Shown here one piece after another: positions 9,487 through 18,671 of a DNA stretch of 64,000 nt. The DNA comes from Rhizobium etli 8C-3 (GTDB lineage: Bacteria; Pseudomonadota; Alphaproteobacteria; Rhizobiales; Rhizobiaceae). The first letter of the stretch is position 1; the number at the start of each line of letters is the position of its first letter. The translations under genes and the position numbers were made by a program. The notes under the pieces are model-generated. The model searched no databases, was not told the DNA's origin, and worked only from the letters and a program-made list of their open reading frames with translations. Location: contig NZ_CP017241.1 in assembly GCF_001908375.1 (NCBI RefSeq), positions 2,173,001-2,237,000 of the forward strand. Reading direction: 5' to 3'.

Positions 9487-10827
9487 ATGAAGAAGCTGGC
9501 GCGCCGCCTTGTGGGCGATCGTTCGGGAAACTTTGGAATAATGACAGCATTGCTTGCCGTGCCGGTCCTTGGCGCGGCGGGCATGGCAGTCGATTTTGCC
9601 CACGCACTCAGTCTCAGGACCCAGCTCTATGCGGCCGCGGACGCAGCGGCTGTGGGTGCCATTTCCGAGAAATCGCCGGCGGTCGCAAAAGCCATGACCA
9701 TGCAGGGTGATGGGACCATCACAGTAGGCTCTGAAGACGCACAAACGATGTTCATGGGCCAGATGGCCGGCGAAACGAGCAAATTACCGATCAACCTTGA
9801 GATCAACGTTACGAAGACCGGCAGCGTCATCGCATCACGCGTGGCCTTCAGTGCTGCGATGCCGACCACCTTCATGCAGCTTCTGGGCCGCGAGACAGTC
9901 ACGATCGGCGGCACGGCGACAGCGCAATACCAGACGCCGTCCTACATGGACTTCTACATGCTGCTCGATAACACTCCTTCGATGGGCGTCGCCGCGACGC
10001 CCGATGATATCGAGCGAATGAAACATGCCACCCGATTTGGCAACGCTAAGGGCAAGGACGCTAAGTGCGCGTTTGCCTGCCATATCGTTTCCGAGAAAGG
10101 TGTCGAAGACAAAACCAGCTACTACAATGTCGCACTGAACAACAACATTCCAATCCGGATCGATGTGGTTGCGCAGGCGACAAAGGCACTTATGGAAACG
10201 GCAGAACAAACCCAGACGGTTAAGGGGCAGTTCCGCATGGCCGCTTACACCTTTGGCAAGACAGCTCAGGATGCGCAGCTTTTCAAGGTCGCAGAACTGG
10301 ACGAGAATCTGTCGACAGTCGGCGAAGCGACCAAAAACATCAAGCTTATGAGCATCCCCTTTCAGAACTACAACCAAGATCAGCAGACCAGCTTCGACGA
10401 TGCGCTGACCAAAATCGAAAAAGAGATCAAAGAAATTCCCGGCCAAGGCACAAGCAGCGCGGACCGCCAGAAGATCGTCTTCTTCGTCTCAGATGGCGTG
10501 GGTGACCACGCCAAGCCCACCGGCTGCACCAGCCCGAAAGGCCGAGTCAACAGCACTCGCTGCATCGAACCTATCGATACGAAGTTCTGCGAATATCTGA
10601 AGAATAAGAATATCAAGATAGCCGTTCTTTATACGACCTATCTGCCCCTGGAGGATAACGGCTTCTGGAAGGACTGGGTCAAACCGTTCGACGGCATCAT
10701 CGCCACCCGGATGCAAGAATGTGCGAGCCCCGGCTACTTTTTCCAGGTGTCCCTGACGCAAGGCATTACCGAGGCTATGGACACCCTCTTCCACAAGATC
10801 GTCAGCACGCCGCGTCTCACCGGGTAA
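9487..10827 (+). CDS. TadG-like pilus-assembly protein with a von Willebrand A domain
   Basis: 446 residues. The N-terminus (about 1-45) is a TadE/TadG-type segment: DRSGNFGIMTALLAVPVLGAAG, a membrane helix and then AAADAAAVGA. A vWA domain begins near 155 with YMLLDNTPSMG; Asp-x-Thr-x-Ser-x-Gly departs from the usual DxSxS metal site. Later parts are KIVFFVSDGVGD and FCEYLKNKNIKIAVLYT. Such proteins are envelope-anchored components linked to Flp/Tad pili. No other tad gene is nearby, so it is an orphan. GGGGGA lies about 7 bases before ATG 9487. Confidence 0.85.
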   Translation: MKKLARRLVGDRSGNFGIMTALLAVPVLGAAGMAVDFAHALSLRTQLYAAADAAAVGAISEKSPAVAKAMTMQGDGTITVGSEDAQTMFMGQMAGETSKLPINLEINVTKTGSVIASRVAFSAAMPTTFMQLLGRETVTIGGTATAQYQTPSYMDFYMLLDNTPSMGVAATPDDIERMKHATRFGNAKGKDAKCAFACHIVSEKGVEDKTSYYNVALNNNIPIRIDVVAQATKALMETAEQTQTVKGQFRMAAYTFGKTAQDAQLFKVAELDENLSTVGEATKNIKLMSIPFQNYNQDQQTSFDDALTKIEKEIKEIPGQGTSSADRQKIVFFVSDGVGDHAKPTGCTSPKGRVNSTRCIEPIDTKFCEYLKNKNIKIAVLYTTYLPLEDNGFWKDWVKPFDGIIATRMQECASPGYFFQVSLTQGITEAMDTLFHKIVSTPRLTG

Positions 10828-10852
10828 TGCGCGGCACCACCCAACGCGAACC

Positions 10853-12238
10853 TCAAACCCGCTCACCACGGCGAATTCGATAGCTCGGCACATACATCGT
10901 CACGAGCTCTTCCGCCGCCGTGGGGTGCAGTGCCATCGTTCGGTCGAAATCCTCCTTGGTGCATCCGGCCTTCAGCGTAATCCCGAGAATCTGCGCCATC
11001 TCGCCAGCGTCGTGCCCGAGGATATGGGCGCCGACGACTTTGCGGCTTTCTGTATCGACGATCAGCTTCATCAGCATCTTTTCGGACCGGCCAGAAAGCG
11101 TCGCCTTGAGCGGCCGGAACTGCGCCCGGTAGACCTCGAGCTCCCTGTAGCGTTTCGCCGCCTCCTCTTCCGAAAGGCCGACCGTGCCGATCTCGGGCTG
11201 GGAGAAGACAGCTGTCGCGATCGTTTCGTGATCCGGCTTCGTCGGATTGTTCTTGTATTCCGTCTCGATGAAGCACATCGCCTCGTGGATCGCGACTGGC
11301 GTGAGTTGCACCCTGTCGGTGACATCGCCGAGCGCGTAGATGTTGTCGGCGCTCGTGCGCGAATATTCGTCGACGACGATCGCGCCGCGCTCGTTCGTTT
11401 TCACACCTGCCGCCTCAAGCCCAAGGCCTTCGGTATTCGGATCGCGTCCAAGCGCAAGCAGCACGGCGCCGGCATTCAGCGTGCCATTATTCAAGGTCTC
11501 GACAGCAAGCCCTTGTTCGCTCTTCGACACCATTTCCAAGGTGTCACGGCACAGGATGCGGATTCCCTTGGCAACCATGGCTTCATGCAGGCCGCGGCGC
11601 AGATCCTGGTCGAAGCGCGAGAGGATTTCCGCCCCGCGGTAGACGAGCGTCGTCTCGACGCCCAGTCCATGGAAGATATTGGCAAATTCCACGGCAATAT
11701 ATCCGCCCCCCGCAATCACGATCGCCTTCGGCAGATCTTCGAGATGGAATGCTTCATTGGAGGAAATGCAAAGCTCGTGCCCTGGCAGGGCGGCATGCGG
11801 GTTCGGCCGGCCACCGGTGGCAATGACGATGGTCTTGGCGGTCACGGTCATGCCGGTCTTCACCAGCCGGATCGTATGCGCATCGACTAGCTCGGCGCGC
11901 GTTTCGAGGATTTCCGCATTCGCGCCGGAAAGCCCCTTCTTGTAGAGCCCCTCCAGCCGCGCGATTTCGGCGTCCTTGGCAGCGATCAGCTTCTTCCAGT
12001 CGAAATGGCTTTCCCCGACCGTCCAGCCGAAGCCGGCGGCATCCTCGAAATGCTCCCGATATTGCGATGCATAGACGAACAGCTTCTTGGGAACGCAGCC
12101 GCGGATGACGCAGGTGCCGCCGTAGCGGTATTCCTCCGCGATCGCGACCTTCTTGCCGAGCGACGCGGCAACACGCGCGCTTCTCACGCCCCCCGAACCG
12201 CCGCCAATGACGAAGAGGTCGTAATCATAGGAAGACAT
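10853..12238 (-). CDS. gor: Glutathione-disulfide reductase
   Basis: 461-residue FAD/NADPH flavoprotein that reduces oxidised glutathione. N-terminal FAD fold DLFVIGGGSGGVRSAR, redox-active disulfide GGTCVIRGCVPKK (Cys-x4-Cys), NADPH-binding IVIAGGGYIAVEFANI, second FAD motif NIYALGDVTD and the C-terminal interface HPTAAEELVTM with the catalytic His. ATG 12238 (MSSYDYDLFV) fits the family; upstream in-frame starts add an unlike leader. It converges with the TadG-like gene, 25 bases between stops. Confidence 0.95.
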   Translation of the reverse strand: MSSYDYDLFVIGGGSGGVRSARVAASLGKKVAIAEEYRYGGTCVIRGCVPKKLFVYASQYREHFEDAAGFGWTVGESHFDWKKLIAAKDAEIARLEGLYKKGLSGANAEILETRAELVDAHTIRLVKTGMTVTAKTIVIATGGRPNPHAALPGHELCISSNEAFHLEDLPKAIVIAGGGYIAVEFANIFHGLGVETTLVYRGAEILSRFDQDLRRGLHEAMVAKGIRILCRDTLEMVSKSEQGLAVETLNNGTLNAGAVLLALGRDPNTEGLGLEAAGVKTNERGAIVVDEYSRTSADNIYALGDVTDRVQLTPVAIHEAMCFIETEYKNNPTKPDHETIATAVFSQPEIGTVGLSEEEAAKRYRELEVYRAQFRPLKATLSGRSEKMLMKLIVDTESRKVVGAHILGHDAGEMAQILGITLKAGCTKEDFDRTMALHPTAAEELVTMYVPSYRIRRGERV

Positions 12239-12300
12239 GGAAGGGTGCTCCGTGAGGAATAGGCGGGAATGGTTCGATGGATATAGTATCCATGCCTGCA

Positions 12301-12328
12301 AAAACAAAAGCCCGGACGATGCCGGGCT
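12301..12328 (-). terminator. Rho-independent terminator after the DUF2059 gene
   Basis: AGCCCGG (12309-12315) pairs with CCGGGCT (12322-12328) around a 6-base loop. On the minus strand the stem is followed by TTTGTTTT (12301-12308). It lies 22 bases after the DUF2059 stop and just before the gor leader, so it separates the rpiA-DUF2059 transcript from gor. Confidence 0.9.
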
Positions 12329-12349
12329 CTTGCGATCACATCAGCCGAG

Positions 12350-12925
12350 TTAGGGCTTTGCAGCCGGAGCAGGCGCAGCTGCCGGCTTGTCGCCAGCTGG
12401 CGGAGTCTCCGGCACAGGCTCTACCTTGATGATCTTGCTGAGTTCCGTATTGGCATTCTTCTGGAGATCGCGGGCAATGCCCTGCGCCCAGATATCGGCT
12501 GCCCTGTTCGTCTCGCGCGAAGCGATGGGACCGTCCTTCAGAAGCTTCTTGCCGACCGGCGAGTTGTAGAAGTCTGCGATGGCCTTCAGCTCTTCAACCG
12601 TGAATGCCTTCGCATAGTTCGTTGCGGCTTCCTTCTCGAGATCGGAGCGGCGCGGTGCGAGCGCCAGAGCCTGCGCGTCGACCGTGGCGCTGATTACGTC
12701 TTCGTAGTTCGGCGAATCCTGAATGAGGCCGGCCTTCAGGCGTTCGGCGAGGCCGGGCAGGATATTGTCGAACTGCGCCGTTGCGCCGATGGCGGCAACG
12801 GCTGCACGCGCGGCCTTCAACTGCTCGTCGGAAATTTCCTGCGCCTGCGCAGCTGAGCCGAAAGCGATGCCGGACAGAATAACCGTCGCGGCGGCAAAAC
12901 GGCCAAGACCTGCAAATTTCTTCAT
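12350..12925 (-). CDS. DUF2059 exported protein
   Basis: 191 residues. A signal peptide with a clear AQA cleavage site (GSAAQAQE, about residues 23-30) indicates export to the periplasm. The helical DUF2059 core includes LAPRRSDLEKEAATNYAKAF, then FTVEELKAIADFYNSPVGKK, a motif shared by the family. The C-terminal ~25 residues are Pro/Ala-rich. Function unknown. It starts 17 bases after the rpiA stop on the same strand, so the two are probably one transcript ending at the terminator downstream. Confidence 0.9.
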   Translation of the reverse strand: MKKFAGLGRFAAATVILSGIAFGSAAQAQEISDEQLKAARAAVAAIGATAQFDNILPGLAERLKAGLIQDSPNYEDVISATVDAQALALAPRRSDLEKEAATNYAKAFTVEELKAIADFYNSPVGKKLLKDGPIASRETNRAADIWAQGIARDLQKNANTELSKIIKVEPVPETPPAGDKPAAAPAPAAKP

Positions 12926-12942
12926 GAGTTTCTATGCTCCTG

Positions 12943-13641
12943 TTATCTGTTCGCCTGCAGCGTGCGCGCACCCGCTGGACCCGCGATGATCGCAAGTGAC
13001 GCCATATTGAGAAAAAGCCCGTGCTCAACGACCCCGGGTATCGAATTCAGCTCGCTCGAAAGCGCGTCTGCATCAGGAATGCGGCCAAAAGATGCGTCGA
13101 TGATGTAGTGGCCGCCGTCCGTGGTAAATTCTCCGTCACCGGATTGGCGAAGTGTCAGGCTGCCGGTCAGGCCGAGCCTGGCAGCCTTCCTTTCGATCGC
13201 GATGCGTGTGGAAACCAGACCGAAGGGATTGACTTCGATCGGCAGCGGAAACCTGCCGAGCGTCTCGACCAGCTTGGTCTCGTCGGCAATCACGATCACG
13301 CGGTCCGAAGCCGCCGCGACAATCTTTTCGCGCAGCAACGCCCCGCCGCCGCCCTTGACCAGGCGCAGGCTGGCATCGATTTCGTCGGCGCCGTCGACGG
13401 TCAGGTCGAGTTCCGGGAGTTCGTCGAGAGACTTCAGCGGCACGCCGAGCTCGACGCAAAGCCGCGCCGTGCGCTCCGACGTCGGAACGCCCTCGACCCT
13501 GAAGCCACCGGCAACCTTCTCCGCTAGCAGGCGAACGAACTCCTCTGCCGTACTGCCCGTCCCGATTCCGAGCCGCATTCCATTTTCGACGTGGGTAAGA
13601 GCCGCCTCGGCGGCCTTGATCTTCATTTCGCGGGCGTCCAT
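12943..13641 (-). CDS. rpiA: Ribose-5-phosphate isomerase A
   Basis: 232 residues; interconverts ribose 5-phosphate and ribulose 5-phosphate in the pentose phosphate pathway. Family motifs in order: [38 protein letters not shown] with the catalytic Asp, [16 protein letters not shown] (the KGGGGA.xxEK active-site loop) and the C-terminal [13 protein letters not shown] 13641 ([15 protein letters not shown]) is chosen; the upstream in-frame extension reads through unconserved sequence and overlaps the divergent gph leader. Confidence 0.95.
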   Translation of the reverse strand: MDAREMKIKAAEAALTHVENGMRLGIGTGSTAEEFVRLLAEKVAGGFRVEGVPTSERTARLCVELGVPLKSLDELPELDLTVDGADEIDASLRLVKGGGGALLREKIVAAASDRVIVIADETKLVETLGRFPLPIEVNPFGLVSTRIAIERKAARLGLTGSLTLRQSGDGEFTTDGGHYIIDASFGRIPDADALSSELNSIPGVVEHGLFLNMASLAIIAGPAGARTLQANR

Positions 13642-13834
13642 GCGCCGCCTACTCCGGTTGTTTCGTTGGATGTGCTGTTTACACGGCTCGTATGGCAAAC
13701 GAAAGCCAAAATAATAACGGAAAACCGAAATGCAAAAGCATCGCTGCGGCGTTACGGCCCATAGTCTTGGCGTTGCTTTTTCAATGCCCATCACCTACTG
13801 CGGGAATACCGGATTTCATGAAGAGGCGATTTCC

Positions 13835-14542
13835 TTGACCCCTGCTCTTGTCGTATTCGATCTCGACGGCACGCTGCTCGATACACATGCCGATCTCGTC
13901 GAGAGCCTGAATTTCACGATCGCCGCGCTCGATCTCGCGCCAGTAACTTATGCCGATCTGACCCATCTTGTGGGCCACGGCGCCAAGGTGATGATCGAGC
14001 GCGCCTGCGCGCTGCGCGGCCACCCGCTTTCGGAGACCGAGCTGCCGCCGCTGCTGGAACGCTTCATCACCCATTACACCGATGCGATGCCCGGCCATAC
14101 ACAGCCATATCCCGGCTTGATGGCCGCCATGGATACCCTAAAAATCAAGGGGTACAAGCTCGCCGTCTGCACCAACAAGCTGGAATCGCTGACGCTGACG
14201 CTTCTGCGAAAACTCCACCTCACCGGTTATTTCGACGCCATCACCGGCGGCGACACCTTTTCGGTCCGCAAACCAGATGCGCAACACCTGACCGGCACGA
14301 TCGAACGCGCCGGCGGCACACTGGCACGCACCATCATGATCGGCGACAGCCTCAACGACATCGCCGTCGCCAGAAACGCCAACGTCCCATCGATCGCCGT
14401 CCCCTTCGGCTATTCCGACGTGCCGGTCGAAACGCTGCGTCCGGACCGGATCATCCTGCATTATGACGAACTGACGCCTGAACTCGTCGAAACCGTCATC
14501 GGCGATTTTGCGCGGTCGAACGCGGTGGTTGCTTCTCGCTGA
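13835..14542 (+). CDS. gph: Phosphoglycolate phosphatase, HAD family
   Basis: 235 residues of HAD subfamily I: motif I VVFDLDGTLLDT with the Asp nucleophile, motif II VCTNK, Lys in VRKPDAQH and motif III MIGDSLNDI. It removes 2-phosphoglycolate formed by DNA repair or oxygenation. I place the start at TTG 13835 because AAGAGG lies 8 bases upstream and the protein then begins LTPALVVFDLDGT as family members do. In-frame ATGs at 13784 and 13730 would add an unconserved leader. It is divergent from rpiA. Confidence 0.88.
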   Translation: MTPALVVFDLDGTLLDTHADLVESLNFTIAALDLAPVTYADLTHLVGHGAKVMIERACALRGHPLSETELPPLLERFITHYTDAMPGHTQPYPGLMAAMDTLKIKGYKLAVCTNKLESLTLTLLRKLHLTGYFDAITGGDTFSVRKPDAQHLTGTIERAGGTLARTIMIGDSLNDIAVARNANVPSIAVPFGYSDVPVETLRPDRIILHYDELTPELVETVIGDFARSNAVVASR

Positions 14543-14646
14543 AATTCGCGATCAAGCGCGCGGCAAACTCATTTGGAATGCGACTCGATATTTGCCGAAC
14601 GGCGGCGACCCCGAAGACCGCCGCCTACATTCCGGATCGGAAACAC

Positions 14647-16509
14647 TCAGATCTGAGCGTCCCGCGCCTTCGTCGTCGCCTCGAACGCCTTCTCGACATA
14701 GGCATCGCGCCCATAGACATCGTCGAAATATTCCACGACGCCGTCCTTGTTCGGCCATGCAGTGAAGTAGGACACGTAGACCGGCACTCTCTGCGGGACC
14801 GAGACCGCCTTGTTCTGACCGGCGGCGATCTGCCTTGCCACATCGGCGACGCTCGTGTTGAGCACAGCCGCCGCCATCGCGCGCGGATCGGCAAGGCGCA
14901 CGCAGCCATGGCTCAGTGCACGCATGTCGCGCTTGAAGAAGCTCTTCGACGGCGTGTCGTGCATGTAGATCGCATGGCTGTTCGGGAACAGTATCTTCAA
15001 CTCGCCCAGCGCATTGTCGCCGCTCGGGGGTTGGCGCACGGAAACATTGGAGGTCGAGCCGTACCAATCGACGCTGGAGGACGGAACCGCATGGCCATTG
15101 ATCGCCACTTCATACCCGAGGCGGTCGAGATAATTCGGATCGGCGCGCAGTTTCGGTAGCATCTCGTTGATGATGATCGACTGCGGAACGCCCCAGAACG
15201 GATTGAACTCGACGGTTTCGATCTCGTCCTGGAAGAAATAGGTCTGGTTGGACTTCTGACCGACCACGACGCGCATCGACAACTGTTCCTTGTTGTCGTT
15301 GTGGTAGTAGACCATAAAGGCTGGCTGGTTGATGAACACGTAGCGCGAACCGAGGTCTTCCGGCAGCCAGCGTGCCTGCTCCATCGCGACGGTAAGCTTC
15401 TCGATCTTCGAAGCATTGCTGTCGCCACCGGTCATGATACGCACGGTCGCCTGGCCGATTACGCCGTCCGGCTTCAGATTGTGCTCCTTCTGGAAACCCT
15501 CGACCAGTGAAACCAGCTCGGGCGAGTAGACGAAGCCACCGCTATAGGCATCCAGCGTTGCCGCATGCTGCGCCTTAAGCGCTTCCGAGCCGTGCCTGCC
15601 AATGGCCTTGACTATATTGGCGACCTCCGGCGAGCTGTCGCCCGGGCGCAGCAGCCGATCGAGCGATATCGTGATCGGCTCGTCGCCAGCCGTCTCGGCC
15701 TTGAGCTTGGCGAGTTCTTCCTTGAGTGCTGCAAATTGCGGTCCGTCCGGCGTGCGGCTGGTAAGATAGGCGCCGATATCCGGGCTCATACGTGCAAGCT
15801 TGAGAACCGGAGCGAGGTTGACCTGCTTGCGCCTGAAATCGTGGTATCCCGAAATCTTGTTCGGATCGATGCGTCCACGAACCGTATCCTGGACATAGGC
15901 GAGGACCTTCGAGGAAAGCTGCAGCTCGAACTGCGTAAGCGCGCGGTCGCGGGCAGCCGGATCCGGATTGACCGGGTCGACGGCCGGCACTTCGACAGTA
16001 TAGTCGGCCGGATCGAGGCCGACAGAACCTACACCGGAAAGAAAACTCATCGCCGCCTTGGCACGATCGTTGATCTCTGCGCCGGTCAGCCAGACAAAGG
16101 GGTTCTTGGGACTGCCGTAATAGGTTTCGAGAGCCTTTGCGACATTTACGTCGGCGCGAACCTTGGCTTCGGCGAGGAACCGGCGCTCGACGACCACCGG
16201 CGCGATGGCCGCCTCACCGGACGCCGACGCAATCGCGCCCGTCACCGTCGGCTCGGCAAAGCTGGTAATATTGACGAAGCGCATCGCGTCCGGCTTATAG
16301 GTATAGTAGCGGGGACCGCTGACCTTCGGTAGCGGCATTGCCGGCATCTCGCCGAACGCGCCTGGATTGGCAGGGTTGATGATCGGAGTCCGCTCGCGGT
16401 GGCCGCGGATCATGTCCATCAGCGTATAAGCATGCGCCGGCGCGGCCATCGCCGCAAATCCACAGGAAAGTGCCAGTGCGGAGACCGCACCCTTGAAAAA
16501 CGATGTCAT
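14647..16509 (-). CDS. YcbB-like L,D-transpeptidase
   Basis: 620 residues. A signal peptide ends at about residue 27 (AAPAHA). A scaffold region (about 115-330) is followed by a peptidoglycan-binding domain (about 340-395, LVEGFQKEHNLKPDGVIGQATV) and a YkuD catalytic domain (about 430-580). The active site is HDTPSKSFFKRDMRALSHGC followed by VRL, with the nucleophile Cys. Such enzymes form 3-3 crosslinks in peptidoglycan, abundant in polarly growing Rhizobiales. It is divergent from fumC. Confidence 0.93.
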   Translation of the reverse strand: MTSFFKGAVSALALSCGFAAMAAPAHAYTLMDMIRGHRERTPIINPANPGAFGEMPAMPLPKVSGPRYYTYKPDAMRFVNITSFAEPTVTGAIASASGEAAIAPVVVERRFLAEAKVRADVNVAKALETYYGSPKNPFVWLTGAEINDRAKAAMSFLSGVGSVGLDPADYTVEVPAVDPVNPDPAARDRALTQFELQLSSKVLAYVQDTVRGRIDPNKISGYHDFRRKQVNLAPVLKLARMSPDIGAYLTSRTPDGPQFAALKEELAKLKAETAGDEPITISLDRLLRPGDSSPEVANIVKAIGRHGSEALKAQHAATLDAYSGGFVYSPELVSLVEGFQKEHNLKPDGVIGQATVRIMTGGDSNASKIEKLTVAMEQARWLPEDLGSRYVFINQPAFMVYYHNDNKEQLSMRVVVGQKSNQTYFFQDEIETVEFNPFWGVPQSIIINEMLPKLRADPNYLDRLGYEVAINGHAVPSSSVDWYGSTSNVSVRQPPSGDNALGELKILFPNSHAIYMHDTPSKSFFKRDMRALSHGCVRLADPRAMAAAVLNTSVADVARQIAAGQNKAVSVPQRVPVYVSYFTAWPNKDGVVEYFDDVYGRDAYVEKAFEATTKARDAQI

Positions 16510-16916
16510 GCTTTTTCCAGTCCCAGTATCACGCTGTCCTTGGCCGAGGCCAAGCCCATTTATAAATTCAAACCGTCTGGCTTTCCCGGTCCATTGTCAG
16601 AAACCTGCTCCGAGCGCCAGAAGCACCGGCACAACTTGTGTGACGCCGTCAAAGCGTGCCGCCGGCAAACAGTTCACACAAAATTATGAAATTATTAGTT
16701 AATTTTTTACCGAATTTCGCGCGATTGCCATAGTGGTCAAACGCGCCCTCTGGGCATAAAGTTTCAAGCGTGTCCTAAAAACAACGATGAATACTATAAA
16801 ACATGAATAACGCTTTCATATTTCGTCTTCGGCCTGGTTTTCTTGAGATCCGTTCGGACCTATAAGACCGACCTGAAACGAACGCGCTTCGGCGCATGCG
16901 ACAGGAAGGCATTGCT
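16510..16916. other. Divergent control region between L,D-transpeptidase and fumC
   Basis: About 407 bases without a supported gene. The central part (16670-16720 and 16770-16830) is AT-rich and should contain the two divergent promoters; no box pair was good enough to assign. An AGGAAGG ribosome binding site sits just before fumC. No terminator-like hairpin was seen. Confidence 0.4.
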
Positions 16917-18308
16917 ATGACCTCGAACCGTACCGAAACAGATACCTTTGGCTCGATCGACGTGGCAGGCGACCGATATTGGGGCGCCCAGGCGCAGCGC
17001 TCGCTCGGCAATTTCAAGATCGGTTGGGAAAAACAGCCGCTGTCGATCGTGCGAGCCCTCGGCATCGTCAAGCAGGCAGCCGCCAGGGTGAATATGGAAC
17101 TCGGCCAGCTCGATCCAGCAATCGGCAAGGCGATTGTCGATGCCGCTCAAGAAGTCATTGACGGAAAGCTCAACGACCATTTCCCGCTCGTCGTGTGGCA
17201 GACAGGTTCGGGGACGCAGTCGAACATGAACGCCAACGAGGTGATCTCCAATCGGGCGATTGAAATGCTCGGCGGCGTCATGGGGTCCAAGAGGCCGGTG
17301 CATCCGAATGACCACGTCAATATGAGCCAGTCTTCGAACGATACTTATCCGACGGCCATGCACATCGCCTGCGCCGAGCAGATCGCCCACCACCTGCTAC
17401 CGGCCCTGAAGCACCTGCATGCCGCCCTCGACATGAAGGTCGTCGAATTCAATCACATCATCAAGATCGGCCGCACGCATACCCAAGACGCAACGCCGCT
17501 GACGCTCGGGCAGGAATTCTCCGGCTATGCGGCACAGGTCGGCTCCGCTATCAAGCGTCTGGAGATGACGCTTCCGGGCCTTTGCGAACTGGCGCAAGGC
17601 GGCACCGCCGTCGGCACCGGGCTGAACGCACCGGCCGGCTTTGCGGAAAAGGTGGCCGAGGAGATCGCCAAGATTGCCGATATGCCATTTGTCACCGCGC
17701 CCAACAAGTTCGAGGCGCTTGCCTCACATGACAGCATGGTATTCAGCCACGGCGCCATCAATGCCGCAGCAGCCGCGCTCTTCAAGATCGCCAATGACAT
17801 CCGCCTGCTCGGCTCCGGCCCGCGTGCCGGCCTCGGCGAACTGTCGCTGCCGGAAAACGAACCGGGCTCATCGATCATGCCCGGCAAGGTCAACCCGACG
17901 CAGTGCGAGGCGCTGACGCAGGTCTGCGCCCACGTCTTCGGCAATCATGCCGCCCTCACCTTCGCAGGCAGCCAGGGTCATTTCGAGCTCAACGTCTATA
18001 ACCCGATGATGGCCTATAATTTCCTGCAGTCCGTCCAGCTTCTCGGCGATGCGGCGATCTCCTTCACCGACAATTGCGTCGTCGGCATCGAGGCCCGCGA
18101 AGACAATATCAAGGCTGGCCTGGAGCGTTCGCTGATGCTCGTCACCGCGCTTGCGCCGACGATCGGCTACGACAACGCCGCCAAGATCGCCAAGACGGCG
18201 CACAGGAACGGAACGACGTTGAAGGAAGAAGCACTCGCAAGCGGGCTCGTCACCTCCCAACAGTACGACGAGATTGTCCGCCCCGAGCAGATGATCGGCC
18301 CCAAATAG
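16917..18308 (+). CDS. fumC: Fumarate hydratase class II
   Basis: 463 residues, matching the usual ~465 for the iron-independent tetrameric fumarase that hydrates fumarate to malate in the TCA cycle. Motifs: [38 protein letters not shown] and the superfamily signature [15 protein letters not shown] with the catalytic Ser. ATG 16917 is chosen because AGGAAGG lies 7 bases upstream; the in-frame ATG at 16896 precedes that site. A second, unrelated fumarase follows on the same strand. Confidence 0.97.
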   Translation: MTSNRTETDTFGSIDVAGDRYWGAQAQRSLGNFKIGWEKQPLSIVRALGIVKQAAARVNMELGQLDPAIGKAIVDAAQEVIDGKLNDHFPLVVWQTGSGTQSNMNANEVISNRAIEMLGGVMGSKRPVHPNDHVNMSQSSNDTYPTAMHIACAEQIAHHLLPALKHLHAALDMKVVEFNHIIKIGRTHTQDATPLTLGQEFSGYAAQVGSAIKRLEMTLPGLCELAQGGTAVGTGLNAPAGFAEKVAEEIAKIADMPFVTAPNKFEALASHDSMVFSHGAINAAAAALFKIANDIRLLGSGPRAGLGELSLPENEPGSSIMPGKVNPTQCEALTQVCAHVFGNHAALTFAGSQGHFELNVYNPMMAYNFLQSVQLLGDAAISFTDNCVVGIEAREDNIKAGLERSLMLVTALAPTIGYDNAAKIAKTAHRNGTTLKEEALASGLVTSQQYDEIVRPEQMIGPK

Positions 18309-18671
18309 CCGGCGCGATCTCGTCCGCCTACACAAACCCGTCCGGTAAGCGAAAGCGGGAGGGCGATTCGGCACCAAAAACAAGAAAGGCTCGCAGAGGT
18401 CAATCAAGCCTTCCGCATTGATCGGCTGCGATCGGCCGGGACTGCCCGCGCGCAGGCTCAGCAGTTCAATACGAAGAACGCCGAAGTCCCCGTTTAGAGC
18501 CCGCATCAGCCCGCATCATCACAACTCGTTCGTGAACGTCGAATGATGACGCCGCTCCCTTCGTCGTGCGATGGGGAGCAGCGAGGCCAGGTCAGCGATT
18601 GCATTTGCCGTTCGCCCGATTTAGATCGGTTCCAAACTGTGCGATGCCAATTCTCAAGAAAGGTCAATTCG
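18309..18671. other. Intergenic region between the two fumarase genes
   Basis: 363 bases with no supported gene on either strand. A weak promoter candidate precedes the class I gene: TTGCAT (18604-18609), 17 bases, TAGATC (18627-18632). AAGG sits about 10 bases before its ATG. No hairpin terminator after fumC is evident. Confidence 0.35.
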
